This document shows positions 45,498-54,579 of a DNA stretch of 64,000 nt, in pieces. The notes under the pieces are model-generated. The model ran no database searches, was not told where the DNA came from, and saw nothing but the letters and a program-made list of their open reading frames with translations. Each line of letters starts with the position of its first letter. Within the stretch, counting starts at the first letter, position 1. Source of the DNA: Defluviicoccus sp. bin129 (lineage in GTDB: Bacteria; Pseudomonadota; Alphaproteobacteria; MPNO01); the NCBI GenBank assembly GCA_002239065.1, contig MPNO01000008.1, forward strand, positions 53,633 through 117,632, in the 5' to 3' direction. The translations under genes were made by a program, and so were the position numbers.

Positions 45498-46439
45498 ATG
45501 GTGCTGTCCCACGAAACGGCGGCGGAATCGGGGTTCGCGCGCACCCTGCTGAACGGCGAGTTCGCGATCACCGCCGAGCTGGTGCCGCCGGCCTCGGGCG
45601 CACCCGACGAGCTGCTGGCGCTCGCCGAGCCGTTCCGCGGCCTGGTCGATGCGCTCAACGTCACCGACGGGCCGCGCGCGATGGTCCACATGTCGGCGCT
45701 CGCCGGCGCCGCCATCCTCGACCGCGCCGGGATCGAGCCGATCCTCCAGTTCACCTGCCGCGACCGCAACCGGATCGCGCTGCAGGCCGACCTGCTCGGC
45801 GCCTCGGCGGTCGGCGTGCGCAACGTGCTGATCCTGCGCGGCGACGAGCCCGACCCGGCCGAGATCCCGCCGCCCAAGCCGGTCTTCGACGTCGACAGCC
45901 GCGATCTGATCCAGCTCGCCGCCAGGATGCGCGCCGGCGAGGCGTTCGCCTCGGGGCGCGAGATCGCCACCCCGCCCAGGCTGTTCATCGGCGCCGCCGA
46001 CACCCCGGTCGACCCGGAGCCGGGCTGGCGGCCGACCGGTCTCACGCGCAAGATCGAGGCCGGCGCCGGCTTCGTGCAGACCCAGCTATGCTGGGACATC
46101 GACGTGGTCCGGCGCTACGCCCGGGCGCTGGAAGAGGCCGGGATCACCGACCGGGCGTTCCTGCTGATCGGCATCGGCCCGATCGCCTCGGCGCGCTCGG
46201 CGCGCTGGATGCGCGACAATCTGTGGGGCGTGCAGATACCGGATCCGATCATAGAGCGCCTGGAACGGGCGGCCGACCCGAAGGCCGAGGGAATCGCCAT
46301 CTGCGCCGAGCTGATCCGCGAGCTCGCCGGCGTCAGGGGGGTGTCGGGCGTCCACCTGATGGCCCCGGTCGGGCTGTCGGCGATCCCGCTGGCGATCCGC
46401 GAATCGGGCGTGCTGGAGAACCGTGCGGAGGCGGTGTAG
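45498..46439 (+). CDS. Methylenetetrahydrofolate reductase (MetF family)
   Basis: A 313-residue TIM-barrel flavoprotein of the MetF family: ITAELVPPASGAP at the N-terminus, ALNVTDGPRAMVHMS, LQFTCRDRNRIALQADLLG, FVQTQLCWDI, and HLMAPVG at the end. The family reduces 5,10-methylene-THF to 5-methyl-THF, or works in reverse in methyl-transfer catabolism. A methyltransferase gene sits 4 bp upstream, which points to methyl-group handling rather than methionine synthesis alone. The start ATG at 45498 is close to AGGGGGTGAAG; a longer 20-residue start lies inside the previous gene. Confidence 0.87.
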   Translation: MVLSHETAAESGFARTLLNGEFAITAELVPPASGAPDELLALAEPFRGLVDALNVTDGPRAMVHMSALAGAAILDRAGIEPILQFTCRDRNRIALQADLLGASAVGVRNVLILRGDEPDPAEIPPPKPVFDVDSRDLIQLAARMRAGEAFASGREIATPPRLFIGAADTPVDPEPGWRPTGLTRKIEAGAGFVQTQLCWDIDVVRRYARALEEAGITDRAFLLIGIGPIASARSARWMRDNLWGVQIPDPIIERLERAADPKAEGIAICAELIRELAGVRGVSGVHLMAPVGLSAIPLAIRESGVLENRAEAV

Positions 46440-46548
46440 GACAGGTGGGTACTCCATCCGCATCAACCGACGGTGGAGGCTGTGCTTCGAGTGGCCCGAA
46501 GGCCGGCCGGGGCCGCATAACGTCGAAATCGTGGATTACCACGGATGA
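46438..46548 (+). pseudogene. HigB toxin, C-terminal remnant
   Basis: In the frame from 46438 the sequence reads GGYSIRINRRWRLCFEW, then NVEIVDYHG and TGA at 46546-46548. This is the typical end of HigB/RelE-type toxins (WSIRINDQWRICFRW ... VEIVDYH). The first two-thirds of the toxin are absent: immediately upstream is the 3' end of the MetF-like gene in another frame. The stop overlaps the ATG of higA (ATGA), as in intact higBA operons. The toxin is therefore presumably inactive. Confidence 0.75.
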
Positions 46549-46856
46549 ACGGAGACGCCCGCATGTTGATGAGAGCGGTTCATCCGGGCGAGGTGCTCGG
46601 GGAAGAATTGAAGGAGCTGGGCATCAGCCCCACCGAATTCGCCCGCCAGATCGCCGTGCCGCCCAACCGCGTCGGCCAGATCATCGCCGGCAAGCGGTCC
46701 GTCACCGGCGATACGGCCCTTCGGTTCGGCCACTGGTTCGGCACCGACCCCGGATTCTGGCTCAACCTTCAGTCCCGGTACGAACTGGCGAAGGCCCATG
46801 AGGCGTCCGGCGCGGCGATCCGCGATCTGCCTACACGGGCGGCTACCGTGGGCTGA
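46545..46856 (+). CDS. higA: HigA family addiction-module antitoxin, orphan
   Basis: A 103-residue antitoxin: MRAVHPGEVLGEELKELGISPTEFA, then QIAVPPNRVGQIIAGKRSVT, a classical HigA helix-turn-helix. It would bind toxin and repress its own operon. Here only the tail of the toxin gene remains upstream, so it is an orphan. Translation may start at 46545 (overlapping the toxin stop) or at the ATG at 46563. It may still act as a DNA-binding repressor of unknown targets. Confidence 0.9.
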   Translation: MNGDARMLMRAVHPGEVLGEELKELGISPTEFARQIAVPPNRVGQIIAGKRSVTGDTALRFGHWFGTDPGFWLNLQSRYELAKAHEASGAAIRDLPTRAATVG

Positions 46857-46936
46857 GACGGGGATAGGGCCTCAGAACGCGACGTTCGCGCCGACCCGGC
46901 ACAAGGCCCCGAGGCAAGCGGCCGACCAGACCGGAC

Positions 46937-48160
46937 TCAGACGACCCCGTCTTCCCTGAGCGCGGCGATCTCGTCCTCGTCCATGCCGAGGATGCCGGCG
47001 AGCACCTGTTCGGTGTGCTCGCCGAGGACCGGCGCGCCGCCCGCATAGTCGTGCGGCTGGCCGACATAGCGGATCGGGTTGGCGACGCCCGGCAGGGTCC
47101 CCGCCTCGCTGTGCGGCAGGTCGATCCGCAGCTCCCGGGCGATCGCCTGCGGGTCGGCGAAGATCTGGTCGAGACCGTTGATCGGCCCGCAGGGGACGCC
47201 GACGGCCTCGAGCGCGGCGATCCACTCGGCCTGGGTCCGGGTTAGCATCATCTCCGACAGCGCCGGGATCAGCGCGTCGCGATGCTCCACCCGCCCGGCA
47301 TTGGTGCGGAACCTCTCGTCCCCGGCGAGCCCGGGCCTGCCGCCGGCCTCGCAGAACCGGGCGAACTGGGAATCGTTGCCCACCGCGACCACGACATGGC
47401 GGTCGGCGGTCGCGAACGACTGGTAGGGCACCACGTTGGGATGCCCGTTGCCCATCCGCCCCGGCGCCTCGCCGGAGACCAGGTAGTTCATCGCCTGGTT
47501 GGCGGTCGACGCCACCGCCACGTCGAACAGCGCCATGTCGACATGCCTGCCCTCGCCGGTCTTCTCGCGCTCGCGCAGCGCGGCCAGCGCCGCGATCGCG
47601 GTGTAGAGCCCGGTCAGCACGTCGGTGACCGCGACCCCCACCTTCTGCGGGCCGCCGCCCGGCAGATCGTCGCGCTCGCCGGTGATCGACATCAGCCCGC
47701 CCATCGCCTGGATCAGGAAGTCGTAGCCCGCGCGGTCGGCATAGGGCCCGGTCTGGCCGAAGCCGGTGATCGAGCAGTAGATCAGCCCCGGGTTGACCGC
47801 GCGCAGATCCTCGTAGCCGAGGCGATAGCGGGCGAGCCCGCCGCGCTTGTAGTTCTCGACCAGGATGTCGGAGGTCGCGACCAGCCGGCGGACGATCTCC
47901 TGCCCCCTTGCCGAGGCGAGGTCGAGGGTGAGCGACTTCTTGCCCCGGTTGGCGCAGTGGAAATAGGCGGCGTCGGGGATCTCGCGCCCGTCCGCGTCGG
48001 CGATGAAGGGCGGGCCCCACAGGCGGGTGTCGTCGCCGGTGCCGCGGCGCTCGATCTTGATCACCTCTGCGCCGAGATCGGCCATCGTCTGGGCCGCCCA
48101 GGGGCCGGCCAGGATACGGCTGAAATCGAGGACCCGGAGCCCGTTGAGGGGACCCGCCAT
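46937..48160 (-). CDS. CaiB/BaiF family CoA transferase
   Basis: A 407-residue class III CoA-transferase. GLRVLDFSRILAGPWAAQTMADLGAEVIKIER is the standard N-terminus (as successive short motifs), and Asp180 in VAVTDVLTG corresponds to the acyl-aspartyl catalytic residue. It moves CoA between carboxylic acids such as succinyl, glutaryl, formyl or itaconyl. The glutaryl-CoA dehydrogenase gene lies 2 bp upstream on the same strand, so glutarate activation is a likely role. The two form an operon. Confidence 0.92.
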   Translation of the reverse strand: MAGPLNGLRVLDFSRILAGPWAAQTMADLGAEVIKIERRGTGDDTRLWGPPFIADADGREIPDAAYFHCANRGKKSLTLDLASARGQEIVRRLVATSDILVENYKRGGLARYRLGYEDLRAVNPGLIYCSITGFGQTGPYADRAGYDFLIQAMGGLMSITGERDDLPGGGPQKVGVAVTDVLTGLYTAIAALAALREREKTGEGRHVDMALFDVAVASTANQAMNYLVSGEAPGRMGNGHPNVVPYQSFATADRHVVVAVGNDSQFARFCEAGGRPGLAGDERFRTNAGRVEHRDALIPALSEMMLTRTQAEWIAALEAVGVPCGPINGLDQIFADPQAIARELRIDLPHSEAGTLPGVANPIRYVGQPHDYAGGAPVLGEHTEQVLAGILGMDEDEIAALREDGVV

Positions 48161-48162
48161 GC

Positions 48163-49377
<1,215 letters not shown>

Positions 49378-49532
49378 GCTTCATCCCCTGTTCGTCTTGA
49401 GCGTTCGTCGCGTGGCCGGACTATAGGCCAGCCGGGGCCGCGTGTGTATGCGATCGGCCCCCGGAAGTGAAGCCCGCGTCTCGTGTCGGGCGCCGCGGAG
49501 TAGGCGGCGGGGCACGCATCGCCGGCGAACAA

Positions 49533-49562
49533 GGCCCCCTCCCGGGTCGCCGGGAGAGGGCC
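49533..49562. terminator. Intrinsic terminator-like hairpin
   Basis: A 13-bp stem with a single mismatch (GGCCCCCTCCCGG / CCGGGAGAGGGCC) around the loop GTCG. It is followed on the plus strand by TTTT (49563-49566) and on the minus strand by TTGTT. It sits just beyond the stop of the leftward binding-protein gene and can stop transcription from it. Confidence 0.65.
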
Positions 49563-49580
49563 TTTTCCAGAGGGCGTCGG

Positions 49581-50588
49581 CTACTTCATGTGGGCCTTGG
49601 CCGCGTCGGAGACCGCGTGGGTCCACGCGCCCGCCGGCTTCTTCGAGATCACCGGGGTCGACGCGCTGCCCAGCAGCACCTGCACCGTGCGCTCGTAATC
49701 GGCCTCGACCAGCCGGCCGAGCTCCTTGGTGCCCAGCAGCTTGATGATCTCGCCCATCATGCGCTTCTGGTGCTTCCCGGTCTGCGCGCCGGTCTCGTCG
49801 TTGTCCAGCACGATCTTGGCCGCGGCGTCGGGGTTGGACCGGGCCCAGGCCCAGCCGCGGTTCGACGCGGCGACGAAACGCGCCATGCGATCGACGAACT
49901 TCGCGTCCTTCAGGCGGTCCTCCAGGACGTAGAGCCCGTCCTCCAGGGTCTGCACGCCCTGATCGGCATATTTGAACACGACCAGGTCCTTGGCCGCGTA
50001 GCCGGCGTCGACCACCTGCCAGTACTCGTTATAGGTCATGGTCGAGATACAGGCGGCCTGCTTCTGCAGCAGCGGATCGACGTTGAAACCCTGCTTGAGC
50101 ACAGTCACGCCCTTGTCCCCGCCCTTGGTGGAGAGGCCGAGCCTGGCCATCCAGCTGAGGAACGGGTATTCGTTGCCGAAGAACCAGACGCCGAGGGTCT
50201 GCCCGGCGAACTTGTCCGGGCTGGTGACACCGCTGTCTTTCCGGCAGGTCAGCATCATGCCGGACTTCTCGAAGGTCTGCGAGATGTTGACCAGCGCGAC
50301 GCCCTTCTCGCGCGCCGCCAGCGCCGCCGGCATCCATTCGACGATCACGTCGGCGCCGCCGCCGGCGATCACCTGGGGCGGCGCGATATCCGGACCGCCC
50401 GGGTTGATCGACACGTCGAGGTCGACATCGCCGTAAAAGCCCTTGTCCTTGGCGACGAAATAGCCGGCGAACTGGGCCTGGGTGACCCATTTGAGCTGCA
50501 GCGTGACCTTGTCCTTCGCCGCGGCCGTGCCGGCCGACAGCGCAAGCAATGCCGCAGCGCCGAGCAATGCGGCTCGTTTCAATGCCAT
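49581..50588 (-). CDS. NMT1/THI5-like ABC transporter substrate-binding protein
   Basis: A 335-residue binding protein with a signal peptide (residues 1-24, cleavage near TAAA-KD). The mature start VTLQLKWVTQAQFAGYFVAKD, as two short motifs (LQLKW and QAQFAGY), is that of NMT1/THI5-type proteins which bind pyrimidine-like or thiamine-precursor compounds. GGPDIAPPQVIAGGGADVIV is also typical. It ends an operon of ATPase, two permeases and itself; upp lies just upstream of that operon. A pyrimidine-like ligand is therefore plausible. Confidence 0.88.
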   Translation of the reverse strand: MALKRAALLGAAALLALSAGTAAAKDKVTLQLKWVTQAQFAGYFVAKDKGFYGDVDLDVSINPGGPDIAPPQVIAGGGADVIVEWMPAALAAREKGVALVNISQTFEKSGMMLTCRKDSGVTSPDKFAGQTLGVWFFGNEYPFLSWMARLGLSTKGGDKGVTVLKQGFNVDPLLQKQAACISTMTYNEYWQVVDAGYAAKDLVVFKYADQGVQTLEDGLYVLEDRLKDAKFVDRMARFVAASNRGWAWARSNPDAAAKIVLDNDETGAQTGKHQKRMMGEIIKLLGTKELGRLVEADYERTVQVLLGSASTPVISKKPAGAWTHAVSDAAKAHMK

Positions 50589-50632
50589 AGCCCGTTCTCC
50601 TTCCTGATTCCGGGGTTGCAGGGTGGGGCGCG

Positions 50633-51763
50633 CTATCGCCTCTGGCGATAGGAAGCGTGCCAGAAGGTGACGCTGCGTTCGAGCAGCGCGAGTGCGCCGT
50701 AAAACGCCGATCCCGCAAGCGCGGCGACCGCGATGGTCGCCCAGACGGTATCGATGTTCATGCGCCCCACATCGGTCGATATCCGGAAGCCCATGCCGAC
50801 GATCGGGGTTCCGAAGAACTCGGCGACGATGGCTCCGATCAGCGCCAGCGTGGAGTTGATCTTGAGCGCGTTGAAGACGAAGGGCAAGGCGTTGGGCAGG
50901 CGGACCTTGACGAAGGTCGTGGCGTAGCCGGCGGCGTAGGAGCGCATCAAATCCCGCTCCATGGCGCCGGTGGCGCCGAGCCCCGCGATGGTGTTCACCA
51001 GCATGGGGAAGAAGGTCATCACCACCACGACGGCGGCCTTGGACTGCCAGTCGAAGCCGAACCACATCACCATGATCGGGGCGATGCCGACAATCGGCAG
51101 CGCGCTGACCAGGCTGCCGATCGGCTGCAATCCGCGCTGCAGGAAGGGCACCCGGTCGACCAGCACGGCGACGACGAACCCGCTCGCGCAGCCGATCGCG
51201 AAGCCGGGCAGGACCGACTTGATGAAGGTCTGGTGGAAATCGGCCAGCAGCAATTCCTGCGATCCGCCGAGCACCTGGCCGATGGCGCTCGGCGCCGGCA
51301 GCAGCACGGAGGGAATGCCGAACCCGACGACGAGAATCTGCCAGAGATAGAGCACCCAGAGGCCGAATGCCGCCGGGACCGTCAGCGCCAGCCAGCGCGC
51401 CGCTCCGGCATCGGCCCGGCCGGACAGAAGCGACAGCAGCGCCATCGCATGCCAGGACAGGAAGCCCAGCCCGGCCACGAACAGCCACACCCCGGGCGCA
51501 GCGATTCCGACGCCGGTCCCGAGCAGGCGGATCGCCTCCAGCGGGGCCACGGCGCCGATGACGGTCGATGCCACGGCGAGCCCCGCCATGCCCCAGCTCT
51601 CGCGGCGGAGGAGGATCAGGGCCGCGGCACCCGCCAGCGCGATGGCGGCGGGCAGGACGAGGGCGGGCGTGCCGATCCACGACCCCTGGGGAAGCGGCAG
51701 GACGACCCCCGCCACGGCGAGCGCCGCGAACGCCGCGACCGGGTAGGGCGGCTTCCCGGTCAT
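50633..51763 (-). CDS. ABC transporter permease, SsuC/ThiX-like (subunit 1)
   Basis: A 376-residue permease of the nitrate/sulfonate/pyrimidine type. The C-terminal 250 residues are the usual domain (PIVGIAPIMVMWFGF, RLPNALPFVFNALKINSTLALIGAIVAEFFG). An additional N-terminal hydrophobic region of about 100 residues is unusual for the family, which is normally about 260 aa. ATG at 51761-51763 overlaps the stop of the second permease gene. It forms a heterodimer channel with the second permease. Confidence 0.85.
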   Translation of the reverse strand: MTGKPPYPVAAFAALAVAGVVLPLPQGSWIGTPALVLPAAIALAGAAALILLRRESWGMAGLAVASTVIGAVAPLEAIRLLGTGVGIAAPGVWLFVAGLGFLSWHAMALLSLLSGRADAGAARWLALTVPAAFGLWVLYLWQILVVGFGIPSVLLPAPSAIGQVLGGSQELLLADFHQTFIKSVLPGFAIGCASGFVVAVLVDRVPFLQRGLQPIGSLVSALPIVGIAPIMVMWFGFDWQSKAAVVVVMTFFPMLVNTIAGLGATGAMERDLMRSYAAGYATTFVKVRLPNALPFVFNALKINSTLALIGAIVAEFFGTPIVGMGFRISTDVGRMNIDTVWATIAVAALAGSAFYGALALLERSVTFWHASYRQRR

Positions 51764-52674
51764 CGGCTGCCCATGCGCCTGAGCACCTGGCGCTCGGCCG
51801 CGCCGACCAGCCAGACCAGGCACCCGGCCATCAGCGACGCCACGATCAGCGCGGACCAGATCTGGATGGTCTGGCCGTAATACGATCCGGCGAGCAGCCG
51901 GGCGCCGATCCCCGCCCTGGCCCCGGTCGGCAGCTCGCCGACGATCGCGCCGACCAGGCTGAGCGCCACCGCGACCTTCAGGCTGGCCAGCAGGAACGGG
52001 GTCGAGGCGGGCCAGCGCAGCATCCAGAAGGTCTGCGCCTTCGACGCGCTGTAGGTCTCCATCAGGTCGAGCTGCAGCGGATCGGGCGAGCGCAGCCCCT
52101 TCACCATGCCGACGGCGACCGGGAAGAAGCACAGATAGGTCGAGATGATCGCCTTGGGGATCAGCCCGACCAGGCCGATCGACGCCAGCACGACGATGAT
52201 CATCGGCGCGATGGCGAGGATCGGGACGGTCTGGGAGGCGACGATCCAGGGCATCAGCGACCGGTCGAGGGTGTGGATGTGGATGATGCCGACGGCCAGC
52301 ACGATGCCGAGCAGCGATCCCAGCACGAAGCCGAGCAGCGAGGAGGAGAGCGTGACGCCGGCGTGGTAGACCAGGCTGCGCCGCGAGGTGACCGGCGTGT
52401 CGAGGACCGTCTTGTCGAGCTCGACGACGATCTGGTGCGGCGCCGGCAGCACCGGGCGGCGCATCGAATAGGCGTCGGATATCAGGCGCCCGGTGTCCCA
52501 GGCCTGATCGCGCCGCTCGTAGCCGTCGATCAGCCGCGGCGCGTTCAGATAGACCGCCGCGCCGTACCAGACGACGACGATGGCGGCCAGCACGGTCAGG
52601 ATCGGCACGAGACGGCCCTGCCGCAGGCCTTCCCGGAAGGCGCCGGCCCGCACCGCGGCCGCGTCAGTCGTCAT
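51760..52674 (-). CDS. ABC transporter permease, SsuC/ThiX-like (subunit 2)
   Basis: A 304-residue permease with conserved SQTVPILAIAPMIIVVLA and a DLMETYSASKAQTFWMLRWPASTPF loop, the EAA-type contact with the ATPase. It is encoded directly after the ATPase (11 bp overlap) and overlaps the other permease gene by 4 bp. A longer than usual periplasmic segment follows the first helix (residues 45-90). Partner of the permease at 50633-51763. Confidence 0.88.
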   Translation of the reverse strand: MTTDAAAVRAGAFREGLRQGRLVPILTVLAAIVVVWYGAAVYLNAPRLIDGYERRDQAWDTGRLISDAYSMRRPVLPAPHQIVVELDKTVLDTPVTSRRSLVYHAGVTLSSSLLGFVLGSLLGIVLAVGIIHIHTLDRSLMPWIVASQTVPILAIAPMIIVVLASIGLVGLIPKAIISTYLCFFPVAVGMVKGLRSPDPLQLDLMETYSASKAQTFWMLRWPASTPFLLASLKVAVALSLVGAIVGELPTGARAGIGARLLAGSYYGQTIQIWSALIVASLMAGCLVWLVGAAERQVLRRMGSR

Positions 52675-53467
52675 AGCTGTGGCCCGCCCGCAGGCCCCGG
52701 CGGACGCGAAGGGCGATTTCCAGGAACTCCGGCGTCTCGCGGATATCCAGGGTCCGGTCCCTCGGCAGGCCGCTGTCGATCACGTCGACGATGCGCCCCG
52801 GCCGCGGCGACATGACGACGATGCGCGACGACAGGAACACCGCCTCGGGTATCGAATGGGTGACGAACACGACGGTCTTCCCGGTGCGCTCCCAGAGGCG
52901 CAGGAGCTGTTCGTTCAGATGGTCGCGGGTGATCTCGTCCAGGGCGCCGAACGGCTCGTCCATCAGCAGCAAATCGGGCTCGAAGCTGAGGGCGCGGGCG
53001 ATGGAGACGCGCTGCTGCATGCCGCCCGACAGCTGCCAGGGAAACTTCCTCTCGAACCCCGTCAGGTTGACCAGCTCGAGATAGTGCCTGGCGCGCTCCT
53101 GGCGCTCCGCCCGGGAGATGCCCATGATCTCCAGCGGCATGGTGAGATTGCGCTGGACGGTGCGCCACGGATAGAGCACCGGGGCCTGGAAGACGTAGCC
53201 GTAGATGCGCCGCAACCTGGCTTCCTCGGGCGAGACCCCTTCGACCGCGATGCGGCCGTCCGTCGGCTGTTCCAGGTCGGCGATCACCCGGAGCAGGGTG
53301 GTCTTGCCGCAGCCGGACGGGCCGATCAGGGAAACGAAATCGCCTCGGTCGACCCGCAGATCGACACCCGACAGCGCGTAGACCGGCGAGTCCCTGGTCT
53401 GGAAGGTGAGGGACAGGTTGCCGATCTCGATGACCGGTTCCACCGGTCTATCGAGCGGCGCGGGCAC
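52664..53467 (-). CDS. ABC transporter ATP-binding protein, SsuB/ThiZ-like
   Basis: A 267-residue ABC ATPase. Walker A GPSGCGKTT, signature LSGGMQQRVSIARAL and Walker B LLLMDEPFGALDEITR are all intact, and AFLSSRIVVMSPRPGRI is of the nitrate/taurine/pyrimidine group. The start is GTG at 53465-53467, the first of the frame; a convincing ribosome site is not visible, so the true start might be a few codons later. It is the first gene of the importer operon, 189 bp after upp. Confidence 0.87.
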   Translation of the reverse strand: MPAPLDRPVEPVIEIGNLSLTFQTRDSPVYALSGVDLRVDRGDFVSLIGPSGCGKTTLLRVIADLEQPTDGRIAVEGVSPEEARLRRIYGYVFQAPVLYPWRTVQRNLTMPLEIMGISRAERQERARHYLELVNLTGFERKFPWQLSGGMQQRVSIARALSFEPDLLLMDEPFGALDEITRDHLNEQLLRLWERTGKTVVFVTHSIPEAVFLSSRIVVMSPRPGRIVDVIDSGLPRDRTLDIRETPEFLEIALRVRRGLRAGHSYDD

Positions 53468-53656
53468 GGTTGGCCGGATTGCGGGGATCGCCGGCCTGGC
53501 GCAGCCCGGCGAGGGAAGGATCGGCGCCGAGCGCGCGCCCGAGTTCCAGCTTCATGCCGCCACGCTCCCTGCCGAAGCCGGCTCCGCGCCGGAAACCTTC
53601 AGACTAGCGCGATCCGCCGGCCCCGGGAAAGGTCCGACTCTCGTGCTCGGGCAGGG

Positions 53657-54286
53657 TCACCTGGTGCCGTACAGGCGGTCGCCCGCATCCCCGATGCCGG
53701 GAACGATATAGCCGTGATCGTCGAGGCGTTCGTCGACCGCGGCGGCGAATACCGGCACGTCCGGGTGCGCCGCGCGGAGCGCCGCGAGGCCTTCCGGCGC
53801 CGCCAGCAGGCACAGGACCTTGATCCGCCGCGCCTTCGCCTCCTTGATCCGCCCGACCGCGGCGATCGTCGAGTTCCCGGTCGCCAGCATCGGATCGAGC
53901 ACGATGACCGGGCGGTCGCTCAGATCCTCCGGCACCTTGAAGTAGTACTCCACCGCCTCCAGCGTCCGCGGATCGCGATAGAGCCCGACATGGCCGACCC
54001 GCGCCGAGGGAACCAGATCCAGCATGCCTTCCAGAAGCCCGTTTCCGGCGCGCAGGATCGAGATCAGGACGAGCTTCTTGCCCGCCAGGAAGGGCGCCTG
54101 CATCTGCGAGAGCGGCGTCTCGATGACGCGCGTTTCGGTGGCCAGGTCGCGCGTCACCTCGTAGCCGAGCAGCAGGGAGATTTCGCGCAGCAGCAGGCGG
54201 AACCGGGCCGTATCGGTCTCCTTGCGGCGCATCAGGGACAGCTTGTGCCGGACCAGCGGGTGATCGATGACCGTGACGTTCTCCAT
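53657..54286 (-). CDS. upp: Uracil phosphoribosyltransferase
   Basis: A 209-residue uracil PRTase, making UMP from uracil and PRPP. The PRPP loop [13 protein letters not shown] at about residue 123-135 and the uracil-binding end [16 protein letters not shown] are intact. It is upstream of an NMT1/THI5-type importer on the same strand, with a 189-bp gap holding no gene. A link to pyrimidine salvage is plausible. 54287-54579, the gap to the next gene, holds no recognisable feature. Confidence 0.95.
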   Translation of the reverse strand: MENVTVIDHPLVRHKLSLMRRKETDTARFRLLLREISLLLGYEVTRDLATETRVIETPLSQMQAPFLAGKKLVLISILRAGNGLLEGMLDLVPSARVGHVGLYRDPRTLEAVEYYFKVPEDLSDRPVIVLDPMLATGNSTIAAVGRIKEAKARRIKVLCLLAAPEGLAALRAAHPDVPVFAAAVDERLDDHGYIVPGIGDAGDRLYGTR

Positions 54287-54579
54287 CGGCGAGTCCTCCC
54301 GGACGCGGCCCGGTCGGGAAACGGCGCCGCGCCGGCCATTCTACGACCGGTCGCGCGTCGGGCGCATGCGCCCGCGCCGGGATTCCCGAATCGCGGGGCC
54401 GGTCCCTCCTCCGGGCACCCGTAGCGCGAGCGCGGCGCTGCGCTGGACACGGCGGGGTGCCTGTTCGCCGGGGAAAATCCCGGCTAGTCTCTTGTTCCGC
54501 GGGATCGCGTGCCGTTCCCGCAGCCCCATGCGTTCCCCCCGAGCCACCAGCCCCGGATCAGTGGTGAAGGAGTCAGACC

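Noticed and set aside
43880..46099. 739-codon leftward open frame
   Set aside because: It is antisense to the HTH-methyltransferase and MetF-like genes, and its translation has no family resemblance.
53468..53656. Possible riboswitch (TPP) before the NMT1/THI5-like importer
   Set aside because: No CUGAGA-type THI element or other known aptamer core was seen.
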